A stretch of DNA of 64,000 nucleotides from Cephalotus follicularis (Eukaryota > Streptophyta > Magnoliopsida > Oxalidales > Cephalotaceae). A model generated the notes under the pieces. That model was not told the origin of the DNA. It did no database searches and was given only the letters and a program-made list of their open reading frames with translations. Where the stretch lies: assembly GCA_001972305.1 (NCBI GenBank), contig BDDD01002120.1:131216-195215 (forward strand), written 5' to 3'. Each line of letters starts with the position of its first letter. Position 1 is the stretch's first letter. The translations under genes and the position numbers were made by a program. Shown piece by piece: positions 43,971 to 53,311 of this stretch.

Positions 43971-45269
43971 AAAATACATATTAGTTAATATATAATGTTA
44001 GAGACGGTTTAGTCATACCGTATCTAATAGGCTATAAAATTTATTTAACTAATATTTGGGATAGGAATTATTAGATTATTAATTAAATAAGCAACCAAAT
44101 AAGTTCGGAAACTTATAAATAAAAAATGAAGACCGATGGTAGTGTTGACAAAATAGATATCCTTTTTCTTTTGGCTTATAGGTATATGCCAAAGAGATTT
44201 ATATAAATGTCAAAATTGCCTCTTTTTTCTATGTAATCATTTGTTAAAATATCTCCTTCCCATCTTTCTGTCTTGCGAACCAGACAGAAACTCTCTCTTT
44301 AGTGATGATGTGTATTTTCTTATGCTTTCTAGCAAATGAATTTAATACTAAGATTTTTTTTCAATTTATGAGCACTCAAAACAAATTCTAAATATTGTGA
44401 ACCTCTTGAACACTATAACTACTATATAAAGTTGTAAATAAAGATACCTTCTATAAAAATTTTGCATAAAATAAATATCAGGTAGTTATTTCACGATAAT
44501 ACCTGTGTGCTAACGAGGCTATTGCTAAATCTATTAATTTTCACTATTTATAGTTGTGCAATTTTACCATCACTCTTCATCGTCAATCTTTATTCTTCTT
44601 TTAATAATTTAGTATGTGATATATATTTTTTATGCATAATCATTAAATTTAATTTATTATCTTTGTAAATCATTCGTATTAATTTTTAAATCAATTGAAT
44701 ATACGTAAATATACTATTAAATAAAGAACCTCTTAATTGTATATATAAAAAGAGATTTTTCATTTTTTTCCTCCTACCTTTTAGGCCATTTTTCAATTTG
44801 ACACCATTTTTTAAATTGGTAAATGTGATTCATGACTTTACAAAATCAAGCAAAATTGCGCCTATCATCCAAAGTTCATTAAATTAATTTGACGATAAGA
44901 TCGAAAATGATTATGTTTTGTGTAAATCACGTCGTTGATGTACTTTTTAACGTTAACATCCATGTTCTTTATTAATTGAAAATTTGTACACAATAATTTA
45001 AAGATAAATTATGACATACATTTCCTTACGTTAATAGATGTTAACGGGAAAAAGTTTGTCAACAACGTCGCTTACACAAAACAGAGTCAAATCGAAGGTT
45101 AGTCAAATTGAAAAAATGGTCTAAAAGTTAAGAGATAAAAATGAATTATTCTATATAAAAATCATAGTTACCAGAACCGAACCGGTCATTGACCCGGTAA
45201 AGACACTGGGTCAATAATTCAACCAGTGAGTCAATAATTCAACTGATAAGTCAATTATTAAATAATAAA
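43971..45269. repeat. Locus flank, copy B, spanning an empty target site
   Basis: The left part matches copy A, and the right part (44903-45269) matches the DNA right of element 2 (50601-50968). The two meet at GATAAGATCGAAAATG with no element in between, so this copy carries the uninterrupted target (AGATC against GGATC). It includes the first ~100 bases of the hAT element seen at 50864. It joins the element interior at 45269/45270. Confidence 0.88.
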
Positions 45270-47239
45270 AGGAGTTTCATGTCATCTCGGCTACCCCCAA
45301 AACAAACGGGTATTTTTTCAAGTCCCGTTCTGGGGTGAAAAAGCTCCTTCTTAACCCCACCCAATCTATAAAAAACTGGAGGAGGAAATACTTTTTAATA
45401 AAAGACTTTGAGGGGTTTATTCCCTCTCCTTGGTGCACGTCCTTGGACGTTAAATCTCTGAACCAAAAATCTCGTCTGTCCTCGGCTGAAAGAGTAGGAC
45501 TTAGCAAGCTCCTGGCCCTTGAGCCAGAGGATGTGAACTCCACCATCACCGAGGATCGTCTGGTCCAGGCAGGACTAAGTGTGGTCCTCGGACGGGGATC
45601 CTCCTCGGTCGGATCCGAGGAGGATGAATCAGAGGGTGAGGGAGAGCAGGATAGTCCTCCACCCCCAATGTCGGAACGAACTTGTATAAAATCTTCGTCT
45701 TCTCTGTTTCTTCTATTAATACTGTTTTTACTAACTCTTGCATTGTTGATCTCTAACCCCAACTTTTCTGTTTTCTTTCAGCAATGGGTCCTCGCCGAGA
45801 TCTATCTTCCATCATTAGGTCCACTGATCGGAAGAGGGCCTCTACTGCCACTGCCTCGAAGCCTCAGGCAAAAACTCCCGTGGCCGAGAAGACAAGGCCG
45901 CCGACCAAGGCACCTCCTCCTCCTCTTGCTAGGGTACCGGTAGCTGTGACCGAGAAGAGGAAAGAGACCAACAAGAGGCCGGCTGACAACGCCCCCTCCT
46001 CTGAACGAGCCTATCTGACAAAGAGGAGCAGAAAGGGCAAGGCCGTGGACGGCTCTGAGAAGGTACGGGAAGTCGAGGATGTTGCTGCCCTCGAATCCAG
46101 CTCCCAGGATCCAATAATTTTTCCTCCATCTCTGACGATGGACGAGTTGCTTGATGGGTTTGATGGCATGGAGTGTGACCATTTAAACCTGAACGGTCCG
46201 AGGGTTGCCCAGAGACTCAGCCGGCTGGTCTTCTTGCCCCAGGAGATGGAGGCAAGGCAAAAGTGGACCAATGAAGATTTGGCGACCCTTTGTCTGAGGA
46301 GCCACTTGAGGGTAACTGATCTCTTCCTCACTCACCTTGATTTTTCTTACACTTTAGTTCTTTATAATGTCTAACAATTTCTTACTTCCCTGACAGTCTC
46401 TGAACAACACCCAGCTACTAGTGGACAACTTTTGTGCAGTTGTGGCCAGGGACCGAGAGCTGAGGTCGAGCATGGCCACCTTAGAAGAAACTGCTCGCTC
46501 GGCCCAAGCCCAACTGAACGAGGTTCTGAAGGCTCAAGAGTCCTTGGCCGAGGAAAAGAAACAAGCAGTTGAGGCCCTGGAGGAGGAGAGGTCCGAGAAT
46601 AGAAGGCTCGAGGCCAAGCTGAAACTGGCCGAGGAGAAAAATTATGACCTGGGGGCCAAGCTTGAGCGGCAGCAGAGGAAAGACAAAGAGCAGCTGAGGA
46701 GGGAACAAAATCAGGCCGTGGCCGACTTCAAGAATTCGGAGGAGTTCAAGGAGTTGCTGAGGTCCTCGGTGGAAGAGTTTAAGGGCTCAGAGGAGTTCGA
46801 TGAAGCAGTCTTCCAGGAATCGTCCGAGTACTTTCGCCGAGGCTTCTATGCCTGTCGGAATTGGGTCGCTTCTCTGAAGCCTGAGTTCCCCTTGGATGAA
46901 GTGGTGTATTGTCACTATGCCGATGCATTCGACTTCTACCCTGAGGGGATCGATGAGGTAGAGGACAGGGTAAGTCAGAGGTTGGAACAAGAGACCTCGG
47001 CTGCCCCCGTGGGAGAGATAACAACTCCAACTTCTCCAGAAGTGGTCATTCTTGCTGAAGATCCTACAGCAGCCACCTCGGAGGCTGCACCAGACTCCTC
47101 TGCTCTGCATTCATCTCCTCCTCTAGAAGACATTTTTGCCGGCGTTGGAAATCCTCCTCTGCCCTCTACTGAAGCCTTCTTTCCTCCTGCTCCTGTTGAA
47201 GATCCTCCTTCAGAGCACGATGATGCTCCTCAGGCTTAG
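45270..47239 (+). CDS. Antisense extra gene (aORF) of element 2, open, 5'-truncated
   Basis: Exons 45270-45683, 45782-46311 and 46397-47239. The frame stays open across all three and ends at TAG 47237-47239. Intron 1 starts GTATAA and ends CAG; intron 2 starts GTAACT and ends CAG. Phases agree with element 1: both join a split Ser codon before Met, and both continue into a Leu-Asn or Ala-Leu-Asn start. The N-terminal part keeps the end of the Transposase_28-like domain (HVIS, then YFFKSRSG, then PTQSIKNWRRKYFL). The middle is rich in Pro, Lys and Ala with a TKRSRKGKA basic patch, a possible nuclear signal. Exon 3 is a long heptad-like coiled-coil (about residues 10-100 of the exon) then SSEYFRRGFYACRNWV and an acidic Pro-rich tail. 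The start is lost at the 45270 junction. Function unknown. Confidence 0.75.
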
Positions 47240-48587
47240 TTTTTATTTTTTTGCCTTGTAGTAGTTTTCAATTTCCTCCCTTGTAATGCTTTTTGAATAT
47301 CAATAAAGAAAACTCTTTTTCTATTCTCTGTTCTTGCATTTAAATTTTGCTTCTTGTGAATTGTGGTTGATCTCTGCATTCTTTTACTTGTTAATAATTC
47401 CCTTAGGAATTTTTGTCTTCATAATAACCTCGGACTTCTCACATAAGTGAACACTTAACCTCAAAAAATCTTTAAGTAACTTATAAAAAATATAAGTGAC
47501 AGAGGCTTTGTCTTCTCAGACTTCGTTTTCAATTTGCAATTCCCTTGGGAATTTTATACTTGTTGTGACCTCGGATTTCTTGCATAAATAAGCAACTAAC
47601 TCCATGAGCTTAAGTAACTAACAATAAAAGGAACAAACCCTTGTATTCTCAGACTTAATCGATTCCAAATGTGTTTGAGCTTTGAATGAATGTATACTGG
47701 TAATCCCCTTAAGACTTTCAAGTTAGCCCAAATCACTAACCTTGCATGGACGAGGTCAATCAAGCTTTGAGAGTCTTCGTGGGACCCTTTACTTTCGAGT
47801 GCACTTCAGTTTGACAGTAACTGAATCTTCAAAATCTTTATTCATAATTTGAATTATTGGTCTACTCGGACAAGTTCACATGGGTTTGCCGAGGAGAACA
47901 TCGTCTGACCTAAGATGTTTTAGGACAGGTCGGCTGAGCTTTCAGTCCACTTGGAGACACTTGTATTAAAGTGCTCAGTCCGACGACCTTGATCGTTGCG
48001 AGTTCCCATGGATTCGCCTTTCAAGTCACGACTTTAAGCCTGGTTGGACAAGTTCTCATGGTGTTGCCAACCAGTGTTTGCTCCCTTAGGAGTCTTTAGG
48101 TATGCTCCTCGGAAGGAGTCTTTTGTACGCTCCTCAGAAGGAGGCTTTGGTACGCACCTCGGAAGGAGGCTTTTGTGTGCTCCTCGGAAGGAGGCTTTTG
48201 TGCGCTCCTCGGAAGGAGGCTTTTGGTGTATGCATCCTTGGATGCTCTTGAACGCCTGTTTCGCTGGTCTGTCTGAGACCTCGGCTTCTGTTCGTTTTCC
48301 TTTCGAGAATCAGCCTACGTAAGGCTTAGGAAACCTTTTAGATCCCGAGATGCCCCCTTGGGGGCATGATGCGAGATGCTTAATATAGAACTGAGGGAAC
48401 TGATCGGTGGTTGTTCAGAGGTTTGAGGACTTGAACATTGGACATCCGGTCCCTTGCAAACTTGGAACTATAATGTAGAACACAAATCTTTGAGAAATTT
48501 CAAACTTTCATTGAAAATATCTTACATTCATTGATAGTACTTCCTCAGATGCTCAGCTTTCAAACTTTCATTGAAAATATCTTACAT
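47240..48587. other. Element 2 convergent 3' region
   Basis: Non-coding. AATAAA at 47302-47307 is a likely aORF poly(A) signal. A tandem array of five ~24-base units lies at 48101-48226, and an exact-period 60-base duplication at 48498-48617. The rest matches the 6056-6925 region of element 1. Confidence 0.65.
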
Positions 48588-48686
48588 TCATTGATAGTAC
48601 TTCCTCAGATGCTCGGCATTCCAAGCTCTGGCAATCTCCCTACCCCCCAAAGTTTCAAGTTTGAATGTTCCTGGGCGGAGGACCCT
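48588..48686 (-). pseudogene. Integrase C-terminal tail of element 2
   Basis: The last ~32 codons of integrase (FKLETLGGREIARAWN, ending LRKYYQ), matching 6926-7010. The N at 48687 cuts it off from everything upstream. Confidence 0.8.
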
Positions 48687-48687
48687 N
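48687..48687. other. Single N: gap joining gag to integrase tail
   Basis: One ambiguous base sits exactly where about 4.6 kb of pol should be, judged by element 1 (about 7010 to 11578). The bases on either side belong to integrase and to gag. This is almost certainly an unsized assembly gap. Confidence 0.85.
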
Positions 48688-49670
48688 GTGCTGTTGAGGA
48701 ACTTCGTCACAAACAGCTCCGTAAACTGATCGAAGCTCTTCACTGAATTCTTGGCCAAGGTGAAATACCATGCCTGGGCAGCTCCAATCAAAGTCATTGG
48801 GAATCCTCGGCAGAGCATGGCGTCCGAGGCTTGATACATCCATATAGCCTGGATGTATGAGCGCATATGCTGGATAGGGTCCGTGGACCCATCGTACTTA
48901 TCAAAATTTGGGTTTCGAAACCCACTGGGGACCGGCTCGGCTATGATCTCGGCCGTGAAGGAGTGTGCATTGATGTTTTGCACCTCGGATAGGTGCCCCC
49001 CATGCCGTTCCGCTCTTCCAAATCTCCTTTCTAGGTCAGCAAGCCTTCTATTCACGGCCTGCTCCACCTCTTCAATGTTCCTTACTCTGCTGGAAACATG
49101 TGATCCTCCAGCCAATGAGGTTGGGGGATTGACCCTGCTCCCTCGGGCCATGCCAGCTCTGCGTGAAGCATTGGAGCGCACTTGCGCCCCCTCTACTCCT
49201 CTGGCCTCCTGCCGAGGATCGACATCCATAGCCTGGCGCTGAGGGTGTGCTCTCCTGGGATCGTTAGGATGATCCCTTGTAGTCGAGGACTCAGCTCTCT
49301 GAGATGCGTTGATCTCAGGCCTCCTTCTCAGGGGATTGTTGTCCCCTGACCGCCCAAGGGGAAGTTCATCTCCCCTCGGCGGGTTTCGCCTGGCACCTCG
49401 GGGGTGCCTTGTCTCCACCTCTGGCCTATGAGGGCCAGAAACTCCTCGGGCCACTTCCTGAGCAGGCCCTGCTTGCTGTTGTTGGTTGGCTAAGGTTGTG
49501 ACCAACCGATCAGTAACACGCTCCAATCCCTGGAGGAATTGACTGAGCTGCTCTCCCGTGACGGGAGCCGGCTCTTGGGCCACCACTTGGGTGACTTCTG
49601 GGGGAGGAATTACGTCCTCTTGTCGCTGGCTGCCAGTGGCTCCAATTAGAGTGTTCTTCCTCGGAGGCAT
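48688..49670 (-). CDS. Gag of element 2, N-terminal 327 codons, open
   Basis: Starts at ATG 49668-49670 (MPPRKNTLIG), about 46 bases inside the PBS, and stays open to the gap at 48687. A low-complexity, Arg/Pro/Gln-rich N-terminal half leads to the gag capsid domain (YDGSTDPIQHMRSYIQAIW, AAQAWYFTLAKNS and FTELFVTKFLNS). In element 1 the same region is broken by stops and frameshifts, so this is the better-preserved copy. The C-terminal part and the Cys/His motif are missing because of the gap. Confidence 0.85.
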
Positions 49671-49698
49671 GATCGCTGATGACTTTTTGCTGCGTTTC

Positions 49699-49715
49699 CC
49701 ACAGACGGTGCCAAC
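49699..49715 (-). other. Primer-binding region of element 2
   Basis: The minus strand reads GTTGGCACCGTCTGTGG right after the LTR, identical to that of element 1. Confidence 0.7.
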
Positions 49716-50595
49716 TGTTGATACAGAAATCCTTCTCTCAACAGTATCCTACGTGGAGGACTTTGATTTGTAGAGAGAAACGCTTGTCACTGATACCTTG
49801 AGGAAGCTTTCTGATCTCGGACACCTGCACAAGGTAACAACAATGGTGGAAGTCCAGGAGGTTGTTCTCCCGGGGACCCTCCGACGCTCAAGTTAGACAA
49901 GGTGCAGATGAAATAATACTCTCTTCAATGTAAAAATTGCTGACCTTTGTTCAGTATGTTGAACTTGTATTTATAGTGGAGTTTGGTAACTGATAGAGCG
50001 TGTGAATCGGATGTGATCTTTATCCCCTAGGGAAATGCCGAGGATTGATCTCCGCCTATAATCTCGCTGTTTCCTTAAGTAGTTGGATATATCACTACTT
50101 CTTCATTTGGATAAGTATGGATCCCACTAAATCTGGTGAAGATGATAGCCTTATCCCGTAGATAAGGTTGAGGTCCTCCATTATAGGATGATAGAGTAAA
50201 TTGGTTGTAATACTGCTGCAGAGGTCACGGTCCTCTTTGGTCCGAGAACCAAACTAACTTGAATATGTCCGAGAAGGAGCTTCTCAGTTTCTGTATTGGG
50301 AGGGCGTTCCTCCTGTTCTCCGCCTGATACATACTTTGGGCCGAGGGAGTCCTCGGCCCTTACACCGTGAATGTGGTCTTCTGCCTTTGAGTCCGAGGAG
50401 TGTCCTCGGACTTGTGGTCTCAGTGTGTTGGCTTCAAAAAATAACGGTTCTCGGCTCTTGGTCCGAGAAGGACATTCTTCGCCATGTGTGGGTTCCTCGG
50501 CACGGCCTGCTGACAAGCTTCTAACCTTCCCTGGACAGCTGGTCATGTCTGCTGTGGACACGTGTCCTTAATATAAACATATTTTTCCTCCATCA
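49716..50595 (-). repeat. Complete 5' LTR of element 2
   Basis: 880 bp, TGTTGATACAGAAATCC to TTTTTCCTCCATCA, followed by the target-site copy GGATC at 50596-50600. It resembles the element 1 LTRs at both ends but differs in the middle. Confidence 0.9.
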
Positions 50596-50863
50596 GGATC
50601 GAAAATGACTATGTTTTGTGTAAACGATGTCGTTGATGTACTTTTTAACGTTAACATCCATGTTCTTTATTAATTGAAAATTTGTACACAATAATTTAAA
50701 GATAAATTACGACATACATTTCCTTACGTTAATATATGTTAACGGGAAAAAGTTTGTCAACAACGTCGCTTACACAAAACAGAGTCAAATCGAAGGTTGT
50801 GAGTTAAATTGAAAAAATGGTCTAAAAGTTAAGAGGCAAAAAAAAATTATTCTATATAAAAAT

Positions 50864-51668
50864 CATAGTTATCAGAACCGAACCGGTCATTGACCCGGTA
50901 AAGGCACTGGGTCAATAGTTCAACTAGTGAGTCAATAATTCAATTAATAAGTCACTTATTAAATAATAAAATTTATTTTTAATATGAAAAATTAAAATAA
51001 AATATATAATATAGGTTTTTAATATAACAAGCAGCTAAAATTTAATATTGTCTCCTTAACATAAAATTTATACCATAATAAACTTAGAAAAAACCCCCAA
51101 AAAATATAGTAAAAAGTAAAAACCATAAGAAAAAGAACAGAAAAAAAATAAGCAAGGAAATGAAAATAGCTGGAAATAAAATTTGGGTATCTTCACATGT
51201 TGATATGAGTTGAACATAAAGTTTGATGCTTTTGTGAGCGGTGGCAAGCTTTGATTTAAAATGGAGGAGGAGAAGATACGAAGAAGAAAATGAAGCAAGG
51301 GAGGTGGTGAGATGTAGAAAAGCTGAGAAAGTGTATACCTATTTAGTTACTTAGGCTATTGTTGTTGTTGCTTTGATAATTGATTCGGCCATTGCTTGCT
51401 GTTGTAGAGTTGTAGACTTGGGTTGGGCTATTACTTTTTGCTTTGAGGTATACATGGGCTAGAAAATAACTAAGGCTAAGCATTGTTTTAAGGCCAAAAT
51501 CTTTTTTTTTTAAATTAAGATTTAACCCAATCAGATCAACCAGATCAGTAAAAAAAACCGATATAATTAATCAGTTCTTACTAAGTCAGATGCAAAAATG
51601 CTCTAAAAGCATATTTGGACCAGTTCACCGATCAAACCGGCCGGTCCAATCCGAATATGGTAACAATG
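50864..51668. mobile_element. Non-autonomous hAT-type element
   Basis: Perfect 8-bp direct repeats ATAAAAAT lie at 50856-50863 and 51669-51676. Ends CATAGTTATCA and (minus strand) CATTGTTACCA are imperfect terminal inverted repeats. GAACCGAACCGGTC-like and GACCGGCCGGTT subterminal sequences are also inverted. The 805-bp body has no transposase. An 8-bp TSD fits the hAT superfamily. Its first ~100 bases occur again at 45168-45269. Confidence 0.75.
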
Positions 51669-52819
51669 ATAAAAATTACATAACTGTTGAATTTTGTTAA
51701 TTGTAAATCGCATATCTACAAAGGAGAATACTTGACGTGTCACTAGTGTGAAACCAACTCTTCCTACTCTTATATATTTCACTATTCATAATTTGTATTT
51801 CGTAAATCTACCAGTTTGATTCAATATTCTATCTATATTGATTATTTATACAAATTTTTAAATCAATTAAATATCTATAGACATTCTATCTATACATAAA
51901 AAGTTCATCCGTTATATGAATTTTATGAAAAACTTATATAACGATTGAAATTTTTACATGTTAAAATAATAATTAGTAAGTTTTAATAAATTTAAAAATT
52001 CGTATAGATGATCTGCATAATTAGAATGTTGAACCTCACGATTTAGATTTACAAAATACAAATTATGAGTGAATAAAATATAAAATTATAAATGTTCAGT
52101 TGACTTGAAGCTAAGTATTCTCCACTCATAAGATTTCATATAAAAATGTAATTGACATTAAATTATAAAAAATTTCCTTTTAAAAATGATCATAACATTC
52201 CTCTCATATCTTACAGATACATCATACCTCACATAAGATGGATTTAACATTTCTTTTTAAAATGTACAGATATTATTAAGATATTAAGTATTTGATGAAC
52301 TCATTTTAAAAATTCTTTTTATCAAAACCAACTAGAGATTTTGAGAGGTGTATTTCAAAACTACTTATTCAAAAACGACTTTGTCATAGTCAATTTCATG
52401 GTCTCTGAACGAGAGCATAAGAACGATTATAATGATTGACTTGTTTTTATCCTCTCGGATCTTCAGTTTACCCAAATTAAAGAAGATGGCAAGCCCACCA
52501 GATTTGTGATTGATTTTAATCAGAAGATGAGGGACTCTATCAGGGAGAGGCTCCTTTAAAAACATAATAGTTTAGCTTCTCTCAAATCAATTTCACGGAG
52601 AAAAGTGGGGCTCAGAGATTTCAGCAAGAATGATGCTTGCCCATGAAAAGGCAACGAGGCGTAAACAGCACAACAAAACTGTGACTTCTTCTATGTAAGT
52701 TCATATAAGATATGAATACGTGTTGCAATGTTAGCTAGAGACACTGACAAGAAGACATAACGAAACTAAAAATAGCCCCGCCCGCAACCACTAAATACCA
52801 AGTCTAGTAACAACGGCTG
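51669..52819. other. AT-rich DNA with foldback repeat, 3' of the helicase exon
   Basis: A foldback repeat spans about 51722-52123: arms GGAGAATACTT... and ...AAGTATTCTCC, plus CATAATTTGTATTT against AAATACAAATTATG. The part from about 52560 to 52819 probably includes the 3' UTR of the helicase. A 66-codon minus ORF at 52365-52565 has no recognised motif. Confidence 0.5.
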
Positions 52820-53311
52820 TCAATCCCACGCACTTGTCACACCTGGACCATACCCTCCACCACCGTGGCCACCAGAAGCTCCATATCCACTGCCACTGAC
52901 GCCTCCACTATTATAGTAATCTGAACCCCCTCTACTAAAAGACCCTTCTCTTCGAAAGTCACGACCACCAAACCGATTTCCCCCAGACCGACGATTCTTC
53001 CCAGCAAATGAAGAGCGAGATGCAAACCGAGATAGCCAAGCAGGTACTTCTTGATTCGCTTCTTGCATTAGTTCAGATAATGGCCTAGCCAATGACCCAT
53101 TGTTCTCATTGAAGAAGGCGGTTGCCAAGCCTGATTTCCCTGCTCGCCCTGTCCATCCAATACGATGTACATAATCATCAATATCATTTGGAAGGTCAAA
53201 GTTGACCACATGCGCAACATGGGGGATATCAAGACCACGTGCTGCAACATCAGTAGCTACCAAAATTGGGGTGCTGCCAGTTTTAAATGACCTTAAAGCC
53301 TGTTCTCTTTC
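52820..53311 (-). CDS. Last exon of a DDX3/Ded1-type DEAD-box RNA helicase
   Basis: The exon opens after a clear acceptor (TTGCAG on the minus strand, AG at 53312-53313) with [12 protein letters not shown] and runs to TGA at 52820-52822. It covers the end of the second RecA domain: motif V ([15 protein letters not shown]) and motif VI, then the Arg/Gly/Ser-rich tail ending GVTSAWD. These match plant RH11/RH37/RH52-type ATP-dependent RNA helicases, which remodel RNA in translation and RNP assembly. Motif VI reads [10 protein letters not shown]: Trp (codon TGG, 53153-53155) replaces the arginine usually seen as HRxGRxGR, a residue that contacts ATP. So this may be a degenerate copy, an allele or a base error. 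The upstream exon is not within the next 2 kb, where a TE-rich intron begins. Confidence 0.88.
   Translation of the reverse strand, partial: EREQALRSFKTGSTPILVATDVAARGLDIPHVAHVVNFDLPNDIDDYVHRIGWTGRAGKSGLATAFFNENNGSLARPLSELMQEANQEVPAWLSRFASRSSFAGKNRRSGGNRFGGRDFRREGSFSRGGSDYYNSGGVSGSGYGASGGHGGGGYGPGVTSAWD

Larger units (their letters stand above)
43571..50595 (-). mobile_element. Second Tat-lineage element (element 2), rearranged
   Basis: Same family and orientation as element 1, with TSD GGATC at 43566-43570 and 50596-50600. The parts are: truncated left LTR 43571-43970; intruding flank copy 43971-45269; aORF and 3' region 45270-48686; one N at 48687; gag 48688-49670; PBS; complete LTR 49716-50595. 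Relative to element 1, about 4.6 kb of pol is missing at the N, and the left LTR half plus the aORF start are replaced by duplicated flank. The breaks look like assembly joins rather than normal decay, because what remains is well preserved. Confidence 0.85.

Noticed and set aside
45277..47110. Several long minus-strand ORFs over the element 2 aORF
   Set aside because: They are shadows of the plus-strand exons: Arg/Leu/Ser-rich with no domain match, and broken at the introns.
48588..49670. A single 360-aa gag-integrase fusion protein
   Set aside because: The reading frame only continues because of the N at 48687; the halves come from opposite ends of the element.
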